Assembly (NCBI GenBank): GCA_963757605.1
Contig: CAVWSF010000001.1
Span: 186,001 to 250,000, forward strand
Direction of reading: 5' to 3'
Origin: JAICJC01 sp963757605
GTDB lineage: Bacteria > Actinomycetota > Thermoleophilia > Gaiellales > JAICJC01
DNA: 64,000 nucleotides
Shown here: piece by piece, positions 16,570 to 25,188 of the stretch
Numbering within the stretch: the stretch's first letter is position 1
Layout: each line of letters opens with the position of its first letter
Made by a program: the position numbers and the translations under genes
Notes under the pieces: generated by a model
The model's input: the letters and a program-made list of their open reading frames with translations, nothing else
Told to the model about the DNA's origin: nothing
Databases searched by the model: none

Positions 16570-17833
16570 GTGTCCGAGGAGCTGACCATGCCCCGCCTCT
16601 CCGACACCATGGAGGAGGGCCGTATCGGCCGCTGGCTGAAGCGCGAGGGCGACAGCTACCGCGAGGGCGACGTCATCGCCGAGATCGAGACCGACAAGGC
16701 GACGATGGAGTTCCAGGCCTACGACGACGGCACCGTCCTCCGCATCATCGTGGACGACGGCGAGACCGCGGCCCTGGGCGCCCCGATCGCGATCGTCGGC
16801 GAGGCCGGCGAGCAGGTCGCGGACGCCCCGGCCGAGAAGCCCGCCGAACAGCAGCCCGAGCCTGAAAAATTGGCGGTCAGACCCCAATCTTTCAGCGGCG
16901 CAGGCGCCCGCGGCTGCCGAGGGCAACGGCAAGACCGAGGTGCTCCGCGTGAGCCCGATCGCGCGCCGGATGGCGGACGCCGCCGGCCTCGACCTGCGCT
17001 CGCTGGCCGGCAGGGGCAGCGGCCCCGACGGCCGCATCGTGAAGGCCGACGTCGAGCGCGCGCTCCAGGGTGCAACACCGGTACCTGGTACAGGTGTTGC
17101 ACCGGCGCCCGAGGCGAGCCCCCCGGCTGTTTCAGCCCCGGCCGAGGGCGACCAGGTGCGCGAGCTCTCGCCCATGCTGAAGGCGGTCGCCAGACGGATG
17201 ACGGAGTCCAAGACGACCGTCCCCCACTTCTACGTCAGCTCCGAGATCGACATGACGCGGGCGCTCGATCTGCGCAAGGAGCTGAACGAGGCGCTGGCCG
17301 ACTCGGGCGAGAAGGTGTCGGTGAACGACCTGATCGTGCGGGCCTCTGCCCAGGCGCTCGTCCAGCATCCCCAGGCCCACCGCTCCTACGTCGACGGCAC
17401 CCACGTCTACCACGCCCATGCGCACGTTGGCATCGCGGTGGCGCTCGAGGAGGGCCTGATCGTCCCCGTCCTGCGCGACGCCGACACGAAGAGCCTGCGC
17501 CAGATCGCGGCCGAAGCGCGCGACCTGGCCGAGCGGGCCCGGGCCGGGAAGCTGCGCCAGAAGGAGATCGAGGGCGGCACGTTCACGGTCTCGAACATGG
17601 GGATGCTCGGGGTCTCGGCCTTCGCCGCCATCATCAACCCACCCGAGTCGACGATCCTGGCCGTGTCCGCCACGATCCAGCGCCCGGTCGTCCGCAACGG
17701 CGCTGTCGCGGTGGGCGACATCATGTCGGTGACGCTCTCGTGCGATCACCGCGCATGCTCGGGTGCGGACGGCGCGCGCCTCCTCCAGACGGTGAAGCGC
17801 CACCTCGAGGCGCCGACGCTTCTCCTCGCATGA
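16570..17833 (+). CDS. Dihydrolipoamide acyltransferase (E2) with two palindromic insertions, one frameshifted
   Basis: From GTG 16570 (GGGAGG upstream). The lipoyl domain spans residues 1-80, with K43 in ETDKATMEF. The E3/E1-binding domain (SPIARRMADAAGLDLRSLAG) and a CAT-like acyltransferase domain (from ELSPMLKAVARRMTES) lie in the +1 frame. The break is one extra base (C at 16874) inside a 31-bp palindrome in the first Ala/Pro linker. Without it the frame is continuous (420 residues) and the palindrome reads EKLGSDPNLS. A second 33-bp palindrome (17070-17102) lies in frame in the second linker. The active-site segment reads CDHRACSGADG: the catalytic His is kept, and Ser stands where most E2s have Asp. 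Confidence 0.85.
16863..16894. repeat. Palindromic element copy 1 (in E2 linker)
   Basis: The arms TGAAAAATTGG(c)GGTC and GACCCCAATCTTTCA are complementary around a central A, apart from one extra C and one arm mismatch. Compared with the 31-bp copy at 53838 it has one inserted base, which is exactly what breaks the E2 frame. On the coding strand the centre is GTCAGAC, the orientation without a TGA. Confidence 0.85.
17070..17102. repeat. Palindromic element copy 2 (in E2 second linker)
   Basis: GTGCAACACCGGTACC, T, GGTACAGGTGTTGCAC: 33 bp with a single mismatch between arms. It is read in frame as ATPVPGTGVA inside the flexible linker before the acyltransferase domain. It has the same architecture as the other copies but different arm sequences. 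Confidence 0.75.
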
Positions 17834-17861
17834 CCACCCCGCCCCTCGTACACTCGACCTG

Positions 17862-18323
17862 ATGCAGCTCACCGACGTCATGGCGACGAACGTCATCTCG
17901 GTCGTCCCCGAGACGCCGATCGGCGACGCCGCCCGGCGCATGGTCGAGGCCGACATCGGCGCCGCCGTCGTGCTCGACGAGAAGGGCGATCTGTGCGGCG
18001 TCATCACCGAGCGCGACCTGCTGCGCTGCGTGTCGGACGGGATCGACCCGGCGACTCCGGTGGATCAGCGGATGACCAAGCACGTCCTGACGACGGGCCC
18101 CGAGACCGAGATCGCCGAGGCGATGGCGCTCATGGTCGACGGCCACTTCCGCCACCTTCCGGTCGTGAACGCCGACGGGCATGTGATCGGCATGATCTCG
18201 ATGCGCGACCTCATGGCCTACACGTCCCTTCGCCTGCGCGGCGGCCACCTCGGCGCCGGCGACGACCTCGATCCGGCCGAGGTCATCGCGACGATCTTCC
18301 GGATGCGCACCGGCGCGGCCTGA
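17862..18323 (+). CDS. Two-CBS-domain protein
   Basis: 153 residues from ATG 17862; TACACT lies 7 bases upstream. Two CBS repeats are clear: VMATNVISVVPETPIGDAAR...GVITERDLLR, and MTKHVLTTGPETEIAEAM...GMISMRDLMA. Such stand-alone pairs bind adenine nucleotides and usually modulate partner enzymes. It follows E2 by 28 bases but has its own promoter-like box, so coupling to the PDH operon is uncertain. The ligand is not determinable here. Confidence 0.85.
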   Translation: MQLTDVMATNVISVVPETPIGDAARRMVEADIGAAVVLDEKGDLCGVITERDLLRCVSDGIDPATPVDQRMTKHVLTTGPETEIAEAMALMVDGHFRHLPVVNADGHVIGMISMRDLMAYTSLRLRGGHLGAGDDLDPAEVIATIFRMRTGAA

Positions 18324-18396
18324 GCTGCTCGAGTACCCGGATCCCCGGCTCACAGACCGCGCCGTCCTCCTGCGGCAGTGTCCAGGAGGGGAAGCG

Positions 18397-18846
18397 ATGC
18401 GGTCTCGACGACGCTGGATTGCCCGCCAGGAGGATCGCCGGGCCGACGGGGCGGGGATCTCGCTCGCGATCGCGGACGCCGCGGGTGAGGAGGCGCTGGG
18501 ATGCATCGGGCTCCTACACCGGCCCACGGCAGGTCTCGCTCCGACTGCCAGTGACCGAGGCGGGCTCGTCTTCGAACGGGACACGGGCATGGCCGGGCTC
18601 GGATTCTGGGTGGTCGAACGAGCTCGGAGGCGCGGACTGGCGTCGACGGCGGTCTCGCTCCTCGCGGACTGGGCGCTGTCCGGGACCGGGCTCGTCCGGG
18701 TTGAGGCGTTGGTCGAGCCCTCGAACATCCCCTCGCAGCGCGTGCTGGAGCATGCCGGCTTCGCGCGTGAGGGCCGGCTCGCCGCGTACCTGGCCGTGCC
18801 GGCGGGCCGCGTGGACGCGCTCATCTATGCCCGCACGGCGGACTGA
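18397..18846 (+). CDS. GNAT N-acetyltransferase (RimJ-like)
   Basis: 149 residues from ATG 18397. The domain seems to begin earlier: the same frame upstream, from about 18325, reads YPDPRLTDRAVLLR, a usual RimJ/RimL-type opening, so a non-ATG start overlapping the CBS stop is likely. Motif A is GLGFWVVERARRRGLASTAV (the acetyl-CoA loop). It is followed by VEALVEPSNIPSQRVLEHAG and FAREGRL, typical of RimJ/RimL. The acceptor is probably a protein N-terminus or small amine; the substrate is unknown. Confidence 0.75.
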   Translation: MRSRRRWIARQEDRRADGAGISLAIADAAGEEALGCIGLLHRPTAGLAPTASDRGGLVFERDTGMAGLGFWVVERARRRGLASTAVSLLADWALSGTGLVRVEALVEPSNIPSQRVLEHAGFAREGRLAAYLAVPAGRVDALIYARTAD

Positions 18847-18849
18847 CGC

Positions 18850-20046
18850 TCAGACCTGCCAGGCGCCCGTGCGCAGGAGCGGCACCTGCTCGCCCGACCG
18901 CGTCACGCCCTCGATCTCGACCTCGTCGGAGCCGAACATGAAGTCCACGTGGATCTGGCTTCGGTTGACGCGCTCCACGTCCTCCGCGGCGACCGCCCAG
19001 TCGAAGCCCTGGCCGAGCGCCATATGCGACGCCGCGTTCTCGTCGATCAGCGTGTCGTAGAAGACCGTCTGGAGCGGCCCGACCCGGCCGCGGCCGTCGA
19101 CAAGGGCGATCTCGCCCAGCCGGCCCGCCCCGTCGTCGCGGTCGGCATACGCCTTGAGGACGCCGCCGTTGGCAGCTGCGTCGATCCGCGAGACCCGGCC
19201 GCCGTCGAAGTGGACGGTGAAGTCGCGGACGATCGAGCCGTCGAGCTGGAGCGGCTTCGACCCGCGCACGGTGCCCTCCACCCGCTCCGGGTCGGGCACC
19301 GCGAACACCTCTTCGGTGGGGAGGTTGGGATGGTGGACCAGGCCGTAGTGCGTCGTCAGATACCCGCCCATCCACTTCGAGGTGGGTAGGAGGCCGATCT
19401 CGAGATCCGTCCCCGGGCCGCGCAGGTGGACCGCGTCGAGCTCGAGCTCGTTGAGCGCCGCCTTGGCCCGCTCGATCTGCTCCATCCGCTCGCCCCAGGC
19501 CGCCACGGGGTCGGCTTCGTCGACGCGGCAGATGTGCACGACCTGGTCCCACAGCTTCGCGAGCGCCTCGTCGGCGTCGAGGTCGGGATGGACGAGCGCG
19601 GCCCAGCCCGGCGAGGGGCACGGGATCGCCGACCAGTTGAGCCGGGCGCCACGTAGGTTCTCGATCGCCTCGCGGCGGCCGGGCGGGATGTCGCGGCGGA
19701 TGCGGTCGGGGTCGGCGCCGTCCAGGAGGCCCGGTGCCACCGGTCCGCTCAGGCCGATGGTCGCGCCGCGCTCCTCGCCGAGCTCGCGCATCATCTGCAC
19801 GACCCAGCCCGGCTCGTGGCCCAGCGCCTCGTCGACGGCCTCGTCCAGCCGGGCGCGCTGCACCCACGGATCGCTGTAGACGACGTTCACGAAGACCGCC
19901 CCGGCTCGATAGCAGCGGGCCGCGATCGCGCGGGCGAGCGCCTCCTGGCCGACCGACGCGCCGACGTGCACGCGCTGGCCCGGCTGGACGTTGGCGCCGA
20001 ACTCGACGACCAGGTCGGCCATCCGCTCCAGGGTGCCGTTCTCCAC
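18850..20046 (-). CDS. M29-family metallo-aminopeptidase
   Basis: 398 residues from GTG 20046, with TAAAGT six bases upstream. Full family length. The catalytic core is visible in LPTEEVFAVPDPERVEG (metal-binding Glu), ENAASHMALGQGFDW (His) and NRSQIHVDFMFGSDEVE (His, Asp). M29 enzymes such as AmpS and aminopeptidase T are dinuclear-metal exopeptidases in the cytoplasm. A paralogue of the same length lies at 23618-24814, about 50% similar by eye. The two flank the copper gene cluster in the same orientation. Confidence 0.9.
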   Translation of the reverse strand: MENGTLERMADLVVEFGANVQPGQRVHVGASVGQEALARAIAARCYRAGAVFVNVVYSDPWVQRARLDEAVDEALGHEPGWVVQMMRELGEERGATIGLSGPVAPGLLDGADPDRIRRDIPPGRREAIENLRGARLNWSAIPCPSPGWAALVHPDLDADEALAKLWDQVVHICRVDEADPVAAWGERMEQIERAKAALNELELDAVHLRGPGTDLEIGLLPTSKWMGGYLTTHYGLVHHPNLPTEEVFAVPDPERVEGTVRGSKPLQLDGSIVRDFTVHFDGGRVSRIDAAANGGVLKAYADRDDGAGRLGEIALVDGRGRVGPLQTVFYDTLIDENAASHMALGQGFDWAVAAEDVERVNRSQIHVDFMFGSDEVEIEGVTRSGEQVPLLRTGAWQV

Positions 20047-20081
20047 GGCGCGACTTTACCCCACGCTGCGATACTCCCAAC

Positions 20082-20654
20082 ATGTCCTCTGCACGAGGAG
20101 CGCGGTACCTGACCCTCGCCGGTCTGGCCGCCGGGTCGGCCGCGGCGGCGCACGGCGGCTGGGGCGAGCTCACCGACCCGCGCTGGTCGGCGGCGGCCGC
20201 GCTCGGGGCGGCCCTGGCCGCGTCCGGGCTCGCGTGGACCGGGATCGTCGCATCGGCGGCGCGCTGGGCGGCGGCGGAGCTCGAGCACGGACGCGTAGAG
20301 CGCCTGCCCGCCGGCGCGCACCGGCCGCTCAGCGTGCTGGAGGCCGCGGTGGTCCTCGTGCCGTCGCAGGCGTGCGCCCACGCGGCCCTGCTCGCCGCAG
20401 GCGCGCCCGCCCACACGGGCGCCGGTGGCGCGATCGCCCTGCACCTCGCGCTGGCGCTTGCCGCCGCGCTGGCCGCCGCGGCGGTCGACCGCGCGCTGGC
20501 GTCTGCGCTCGAACGGCTCGACGCGGTCGCCGGCCGGCTGCTCGAGCTCCTCTCCGAGCTCGCCCCGGCGCGCAACCCGCGCCGTCGCCCCGCCCTGACG
20601 CCGGCTCCTGCCCGGCGCCTGCCGCAGGGCCGTGCGCCGCCGCTCGCCGCCTGA
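20082..20654 (+). CDS. Alanine-rich membrane protein of unknown function
   Basis: 190 residues from ATG 20082. Four hydrophobic stretches are visible (LTLAGLAAGSAAAA, ALGAALAASGLAWTGIVASA, VLEAAVVLVPSQACAHAALL, IALHLALALAAALAAAAVDR). A basic, proline-rich tail follows. It sits just before ycnI and copCD on the same strand with a 30-base gap. A role in copper handling is suggested only by position. Conserved His in QACAHA and IALHLA might bind metal; this is speculation. Confidence 0.5.
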   Translation: MSSARGARYLTLAGLAAGSAAAAHGGWGELTDPRWSAAAALGAALAASGLAWTGIVASAARWAAAELEHGRVERLPAGAHRPLSVLEAAVVLVPSQACAHAALLAAGAPAHTGAGGAIALHLALALAAALAAAAVDRALASALERLDAVAGRLLELLSELAPARNPRRRPALTPAPARRLPQGRAPPLAA

Positions 20655-20684
20655 CCCGCACCTTCGCGATCAGGAGGAATGCCC

Positions 20685-21206
20685 ATGCGCGCACTCGCGC
20701 TTGCGGCGGCCGCACTCCTGGCCTTCCCGGCCGCGGCCTCCGCCCATGTCGAGATGTCCCCCGACCGGGTCGACCCCGGTTCGTTCACGCTCTACACCGT
20801 GCTCTCGCCGAACGAGAGCGAGCAGCCGCTGACCGGCCTGCGCTTGACCGTGCCCGACGGCATGGAGGTGGACGGCGCGGCGTCGACGCCGGGCTTCACC
20901 ACCGAGCTCGTCCGCGACCAGTCCCATAGGATCGTGGCGATCAGCTGGCAGGGCGGCTCCGTGGCGCCCGAGGACCTGGCCCTCTTCCGCTTCTCGGCCT
21001 CCGTCGGATCGAGCGACACGACGCTGCACCTGGTCGGCGTGCAGACCTTCGCCGACGGGACGACGAAGGTGTGGAAGACGCCCGTCGTCGAGGTCGCCAA
21101 GGAGTCCGCGGGATCGAGCGGCGACACGGCCGGCCGCGGCCTCGGCGCGGCCGCGCTCGGCCTCGCGGCGGCGGCGCTCGCGGTCAGCTTCAGGAGGCGC
21201 CGCTGA
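20685..21206 (+). CDS. ycnI: YcnI-family (DUF1775) copper-associated protein
   Basis: 173 residues. AGGAGG at 20672-20677 favours the ATG at 20685 (7-base spacing) over the one at 20679. It has a Sec signal peptide (ALAAAALLAFPAAASA) cleaved before HVEMSPDRVDPGS, which makes His the mature N-terminus, the Cu-binding residue in YcnI. The domain continues with LTVPDGMEVD and ISWQGGSV. A C-terminal anchor (LGAAALGLAAAALAVSF, RRRR) holds it at the membrane. YcnI proteins bind Cu(II) outside the cell and accompany CopC/CopD, as here. Confidence 0.85.
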   Translation: MRALALAAAALLAFPAAASAHVEMSPDRVDPGSFTLYTVLSPNESEQPLTGLRLTVPDGMEVDGAASTPGFTTELVRDQSHRIVAISWQGGSVAPEDLALFRFSASVGSSDTTLHLVGVQTFADGTTKVWKTPVVEVAKESAGSSGDTAGRGLGAAALGLAAAALAVSFRRRR

Positions 21207-23614
21207 GGCGCACAGCCCTCCTCGCCGCGTTCCTGCTCACGGCCGCCTTCCCGGCGGCCGCGCAGGCCCACGCCAATCTGCTTCGCACCGATCCGGCCGC
21301 GGGCTCCGTCGTCGCGACAGCGCCCGGGCAGATCGTGCTGCACTTCGACCAGCAGGTGCGCGACGTCGCGAGCACGGTGACGAACGACCAAGGCGAGACC
21401 GTCACCTCGGGAGCGGCCAGCACCGCGTCGGGAGACGTGCGGGCCCTCGTCATCCCGCTCCAGAAGGGGCTCCCGGACGGCGACTACACGGTCCGCTGGC
21501 GGATCGTCTCGACCGACGGCCACATCATCTCCGGCGTCTTCGCGATCGGGGTGGGCGCCGGACGGCCGCCGCCGCAGGCAGCCGAGGTGCAGACGACGAC
21601 CCTCGACTGGCCGTTCCTCATCGCCCGGTTCGCCTACTTCTGCGGGCTCGTGCTCGTGATCGGCGGGGTCGTCTTCCGGGCGGCGATCTGGCGGCCCGTG
21701 CTGGCGTCGGTCGATGGCCAGCCACGCGCCATGGCCGACCTGCGCGAGCGGATCCGGGCGACGCAGGTGTTCACGGCCGCCGCGGTGCTGATGCTGGCCG
21801 GCGGCTGGGTGGCTCTGACCCGCCAGGGGGCCGAGGTGGCCGGCGTCTCGTTCTGGGAGGCCTTCGACCACCGCGGCCCGGTCGCTTCCGCGATCCAGGC
21901 GACCCGGTTCGGGCGCGAGTTCGGCCGCGGCATCGACCTGGCGGCCATCTTCTGCGTCTGCGCTGCCGCGGCGTTCGCGACCGTGCGCCGGAGCCGGGTC
22001 GGCGCGGCGGCGCTGGCCGTGCCGGCCGTGGCGCTGGGCGTGTGGACGATCATCGTCCCGGGATACTCGGGCCACGCCGGCGACCTCGGCCGCGGGGTCT
22101 TCACCATCTCCGTCGACGCCGTCCACGTCGCGGCGGCCGCAGTCTGGATCGGCGGCCTCGCCCAGCTCGTCCTGGTCGTCCCCCACGCCACCCGCGGGCT
22201 GGCCGACGGCACCCGCGAGCGGGTGCGGCGGGCGGTGCTCGGGCGCTTCTCGACCGCCGCGCTCGCGTCCGTGGTCGTGGTCGCGGTGACCGGCGCCGGC
22301 CGGGCGCTGTGGGAGGTGGGCGCCGTGAGCCAGGTGTGGTCGACCGGCTACGGGCGCACGCTGATCGTGAAGACCGTCCTCCTCGGCGGCCTGATCGCGC
22401 TCGGGTACCGGAATCGGCACGCGCTCGACCGCTTCGGTGAGGTGCGCAGAAGGGCGGTGGCCGAGCTGGCCCTCCTGGCAGGCGTCCTCGCGGCCGTCTC
22501 GCTCCTGACCGATCTCCAGCCCGCCAACACTCCGAGCTTCGCCAGCGCCGCCGCGGCCCCGGTGGGAGGGCCGACGCTGGTCAACCTCTCGAAGAACGCC
22601 CGCCTCGCGCTGTGGCCGGGCTTCGCCGGCCCGAACGTGATCGCCGCGCGGGCCGGACGGCGCTCGAAGACGATCCAGGCGCTCGTCGGCGGGCAGCCGG
22701 TCACGCTCGACCGTGAGCCCGACGGCACCTACGTCGGCACGGGCACGCTGACGGCGGGCAGGCACAGCATCCTCATCACCGCGGGGGCGAAGACCTGGGC
22801 CGCCTCCGCCCAGATCGGCAAGGGCCGCTTCTTCTCGCAGTCGCCGGCCCCGCCGCTCCCGACCGGGCCCGTGGGCGCCGAGCAGGCGGACACGCTCGCC
22901 GTCGGCCTCCAGCGCACCTCGCCGACCACCGCCCGGGTGACCATCCTCGGGCCGTCGGGCGCGGGGCTGCCGACCGCGCTTGCCGTCGTCGGAGGCCACG
23001 TCGCGCTTCCCTGCAAGGGCGTGCGTGGTGTCTGCTACGAGGCTGCCGTCCCGCGCGGGCCGCGCCCGCTGCCGGTGCAGGTGCGCCTTCCCGGCAAGCC
23101 TCCCGTGACGGCGACGGTGCAGCTCCCGCGGTTCGACGCCGCCGACGGCACACGGCTCCTGCGCCAGGCGAGCGCCAACTACCGCGCGCTCAAGAGCGTG
23201 CGCGCCCTGAACGTGCTCGAGTCGGCGCCCGGCCACGCGGTGACCACCCACTTCACCGTCCAGGCGCCCGACCGGGTGGCCTTCGTCGTGCGCGGAGGGG
23301 CCTCGGCGCGCATCATCGGGACGACCCGCTGGGACCGCCAGCCCGGCAAGGACTGGGTGAAGTCGGAGGCGCTGCGCTCGAGGGTGCCCGACGCGTTCTG
23401 GGCGCCCGGCGCGGAGGCCGTCTCCATCGCCGGGGGCGACCGCACGACGACAGAGCTCACGCTCGTCCTCCCCGGGGGCCCGACGTTCTTCCGCCTGTGG
23501 GTCGACCGCGCCTCGAAGCAGGTCGTCCGCCTGCGCATGATCACCACGGCGCACTTCATGCGCGAGCGCGAGTACGACCAGAACCACGCCCCGCCGGTCG
23601 TGCCTCCGGTCTGA
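21203..23614 (+). CDS. CopC-CopD fusion protein with a C-terminal extra domain
   Basis: 803 residues if translation starts at CTG 21203: AGGAGG at 21192-21197 is five bases upstream, and no ATG, GTG or TTG is well placed. The signal peptide ends AAFPAAAQA, and mature AHANLLRTDPAAGSV is the CopC opening with its N-terminal His. STDGHIISGVF holds a second Cu-site His. About eight membrane helices follow (CopD), including VDAVHVAAAAVWIGGLAQ and YSGHAGDL with candidate metal His. The last ~330 residues form two extracytoplasmic beta-type domains (from TLVNLSKNARLALWPG). Copper import or periplasmic copper handling is the family role. CTGA overlap with ycnI indicates coupling. Confidence 0.85.
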   Translation: MRRTALLAAFLLTAAFPAAAQAHANLLRTDPAAGSVVATAPGQIVLHFDQQVRDVASTVTNDQGETVTSGAASTASGDVRALVIPLQKGLPDGDYTVRWRIVSTDGHIISGVFAIGVGAGRPPPQAAEVQTTTLDWPFLIARFAYFCGLVLVIGGVVFRAAIWRPVLASVDGQPRAMADLRERIRATQVFTAAAVLMLAGGWVALTRQGAEVAGVSFWEAFDHRGPVASAIQATRFGREFGRGIDLAAIFCVCAAAAFATVRRSRVGAAALAVPAVALGVWTIIVPGYSGHAGDLGRGVFTISVDAVHVAAAAVWIGGLAQLVLVVPHATRGLADGTRERVRRAVLGRFSTAALASVVVVAVTGAGRALWEVGAVSQVWSTGYGRTLIVKTVLLGGLIALGYRNRHALDRFGEVRRRAVAELALLAGVLAAVSLLTDLQPANTPSFASAAAAPVGGPTLVNLSKNARLALWPGFAGPNVIAARAGRRSKTIQALVGGQPVTLDREPDGTYVGTGTLTAGRHSILITAGAKTWAASAQIGKGRFFSQSPAPPLPTGPVGAEQADTLAVGLQRTSPTTARVTILGPSGAGLPTALAVVGGHVALPCKGVRGVCYEAAVPRGPRPLPVQVRLPGKPPVTATVQLPRFDAADGTRLLRQASANYRALKSVRALNVLESAPGHAVTTHFTVQAPDRVAFVVRGGASARIIGTTRWDRQPGKDWVKSEALRSRVPDAFWAPGAEAVSIAGGDRTTTELTLVLPGGPTFFRLWVDRASKQVVRLRMITTAHFMREREYDQNHAPPVVPPV

Positions 23615-23617
23615 GGA

Positions 23618-24814
23618 TCAGGCGAACGCCCAGCGGCCGTCGGTGAGGATCGCGATCTCCTCGCCCGCCGCCGTTGTGCCGGTGACCGAGACGCCGTCGC
23701 CGCCGATCATGAAGTCGATGTGGATCTCGCTGCGGTTGATGCGGTCGAGGTCCTCCTTCTCCACGGTCTCGTAGGCGCTGCCGAGGGCGATGTGGCTCGC
23801 CGCGTTCTCGTCGAGGAGGGAGTCGAAGAAGACCGTGTCGAGCGGTGCGATCCGGCCGTCGCGGTCGACCAGGGCGACTTCGCCCAGGAAGGAGCCGCCC
23901 TCGTCGCGGCGGGCGCGCGCCTCGAGGGCGTCGGCGCCGGATGCGGCCGTGAACTCGACCGCCCGGCCGGCCTCGAACCGCACCTGGAGGTCGCGCACCG
24001 TCGTCCCGCCCATCTCGAGCGGCTTCGTCGCCCGCACGACGCCGGACGTGCGCGCCGGGTCGGGCGTCGTGAAGACCTCCTCGGTCGGCAGGTTCGCCAT
24101 GTGCTCGATGCCGTCCAGCGTCCGTTCTCCGCCGCCGACCCAGCGCGACGTGGGCAAAAGGCCGACCGTGAGGTCGGTGCCGGGCCCGAGGAAGCGCAGC
24201 GAGTCGAGCCGCAGCTCGGTCAGCCGCCGGGCGACCGTCTGGAGCTCGCCGGACCGCCGCCGCCAGGCGTCCACGGAGTCGTCCTCGTCCATGCGGCAGA
24301 CGTGGAACACCTGCTCCCACAGCCGCTCGAGAGCCGTTTCAGGCTCGACTCCCGGGTGCACGATGCCCGCCCAGGCCGCGGTCGGCGCGGGCACGACCGT
24401 CCAGTTCACGGTGCGGGCGTTGATGGCGTCCTGCCAGTCGACCGCCTCGGGCGAGCGGTCGCGGCCGAGGCGATCGGTGTCGAGGCCCTCCAGGATGCCC
24501 GGCTCGGCCGCGCCGGATAGGTAGATCGAGGCCCCGTGGCGCTCGTTCAGCTCCTGCACCTGGCGGCGCACCCAGTCGGGCGCGAAGCCGAGGGCGGCCT
24601 CCGGCGCGTGCAGGATGCGGGCCCGCTTCACGTGCAGGTCGTCGTAGGTCACCGCCACGTGCGTCGCTCCGGCCCTGTAGGCCGCCGCCGCCACGGCCCG
24701 GGTGAGCTCCTGCTTGCCGATCTCCGAGCCCACCTCGACGACCTGGCCGGGCTGGACGTTGGCGGCGAACCTGACGATCAGCTCCGCGTAGCGCTCCAGG
24801 GCGGCCCGGTCCAT
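23618..24814 (-). CDS. M29-family metallo-aminopeptidase (second paralogue)
   Basis: 398 residues from ATG 24814, with TAGAGT nine bases upstream. It has the same motif set as the first M29 gene: LPTEEVFTTPDPARTSG, ENAASHIALGSAYET and NRSEIHIDFMIGGDG. It converges with copCD, whose stop lies only 4 bases from its own. The similarity and equal length of the two copies indicate an old duplication. Expected activity is metal-dependent removal of N-terminal residues from peptides. Confidence 0.9.
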   Translation of the reverse strand: MDRAALERYAELIVRFAANVQPGQVVEVGSEIGKQELTRAVAAAAYRAGATHVAVTYDDLHVKRARILHAPEAALGFAPDWVRRQVQELNERHGASIYLSGAAEPGILEGLDTDRLGRDRSPEAVDWQDAINARTVNWTVVPAPTAAWAGIVHPGVEPETALERLWEQVFHVCRMDEDDSVDAWRRRSGELQTVARRLTELRLDSLRFLGPGTDLTVGLLPTSRWVGGGERTLDGIEHMANLPTEEVFTTPDPARTSGVVRATKPLEMGGTTVRDLQVRFEAGRAVEFTAASGADALEARARRDEGGSFLGEVALVDRDGRIAPLDTVFFDSLLDENAASHIALGSAYETVEKEDLDRINRSEIHIDFMIGGDGVSVTGTTAAGEEIAILTDGRWAFA

Positions 24815-24856
24815 ACGGCGGCGACTCTACCGGAACCTCCGGTACGATCCGCGGTC

Positions 24857-25183
24857 GTGCAGGGACTCGTGGAGCAGTGGGACGCGATCGTGGCAGCGCA
24901 GCCGGGCGACTGGTCGAGCCTCTATCTGGAGCTGCGCCTGCGCGACGCGGCCCAGTCCGAGGAGTGCGCCCTCGTCATCTGCCCGCTCAACCCGTGGCAC
25001 GACGATGACTGGCGAAGCGGCGTCTTCCACTTCCGCGCCGCGCGCAGCTTCGGCTACGGGGCGGCTGCGGAGCTGTGCCGGAAGCGGCTCGGGACGCTGG
25101 ACGGCCTCGGGGTCGTCGCCAGGCTGAAGCTCGAGCGGCGGGCGACAGACGTGCGCCCCGTTGCAACCCAGGGCGTCGTCTAG
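24857..25183 (+). CDS. Conserved hypothetical protein
   Basis: 108 residues from GTG 24857; TACGAT lies 8 bases upstream, and a divergent TAGAGT serves the M29 gene. It is a compact alpha/beta protein (WSSLYLELRLRDAAQSEEC, ALVICPLNPWHDDDW, FHFRAARSFGYGAAAELCRK). No catalytic motif is recognised. The start and the codon use are convincing. It converges on the NIF3-like gene with 5 bases between stops. Confidence 0.65.
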   Translation: MQGLVEQWDAIVAAQPGDWSSLYLELRLRDAAQSEECALVICPLNPWHDDDWRSGVFHFRAARSFGYGAAAELCRKRLGTLDGLGVVARLKLERRATDVRPVATQGVV

Positions 25184-25188
25184 GCGCG

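Noticed and set aside
16863..16894. Programmed ribosomal frameshift in E2
   Set aside because: No slippery heptamer is seen. The shift is fully explained by one extra base inside a repeat copy.
20792..23587. A 931-codon minus-strand frame opposite ycnI and copCD
   Set aside because: Antisense shadow of a well-supported copper operon, with low-complexity composition.
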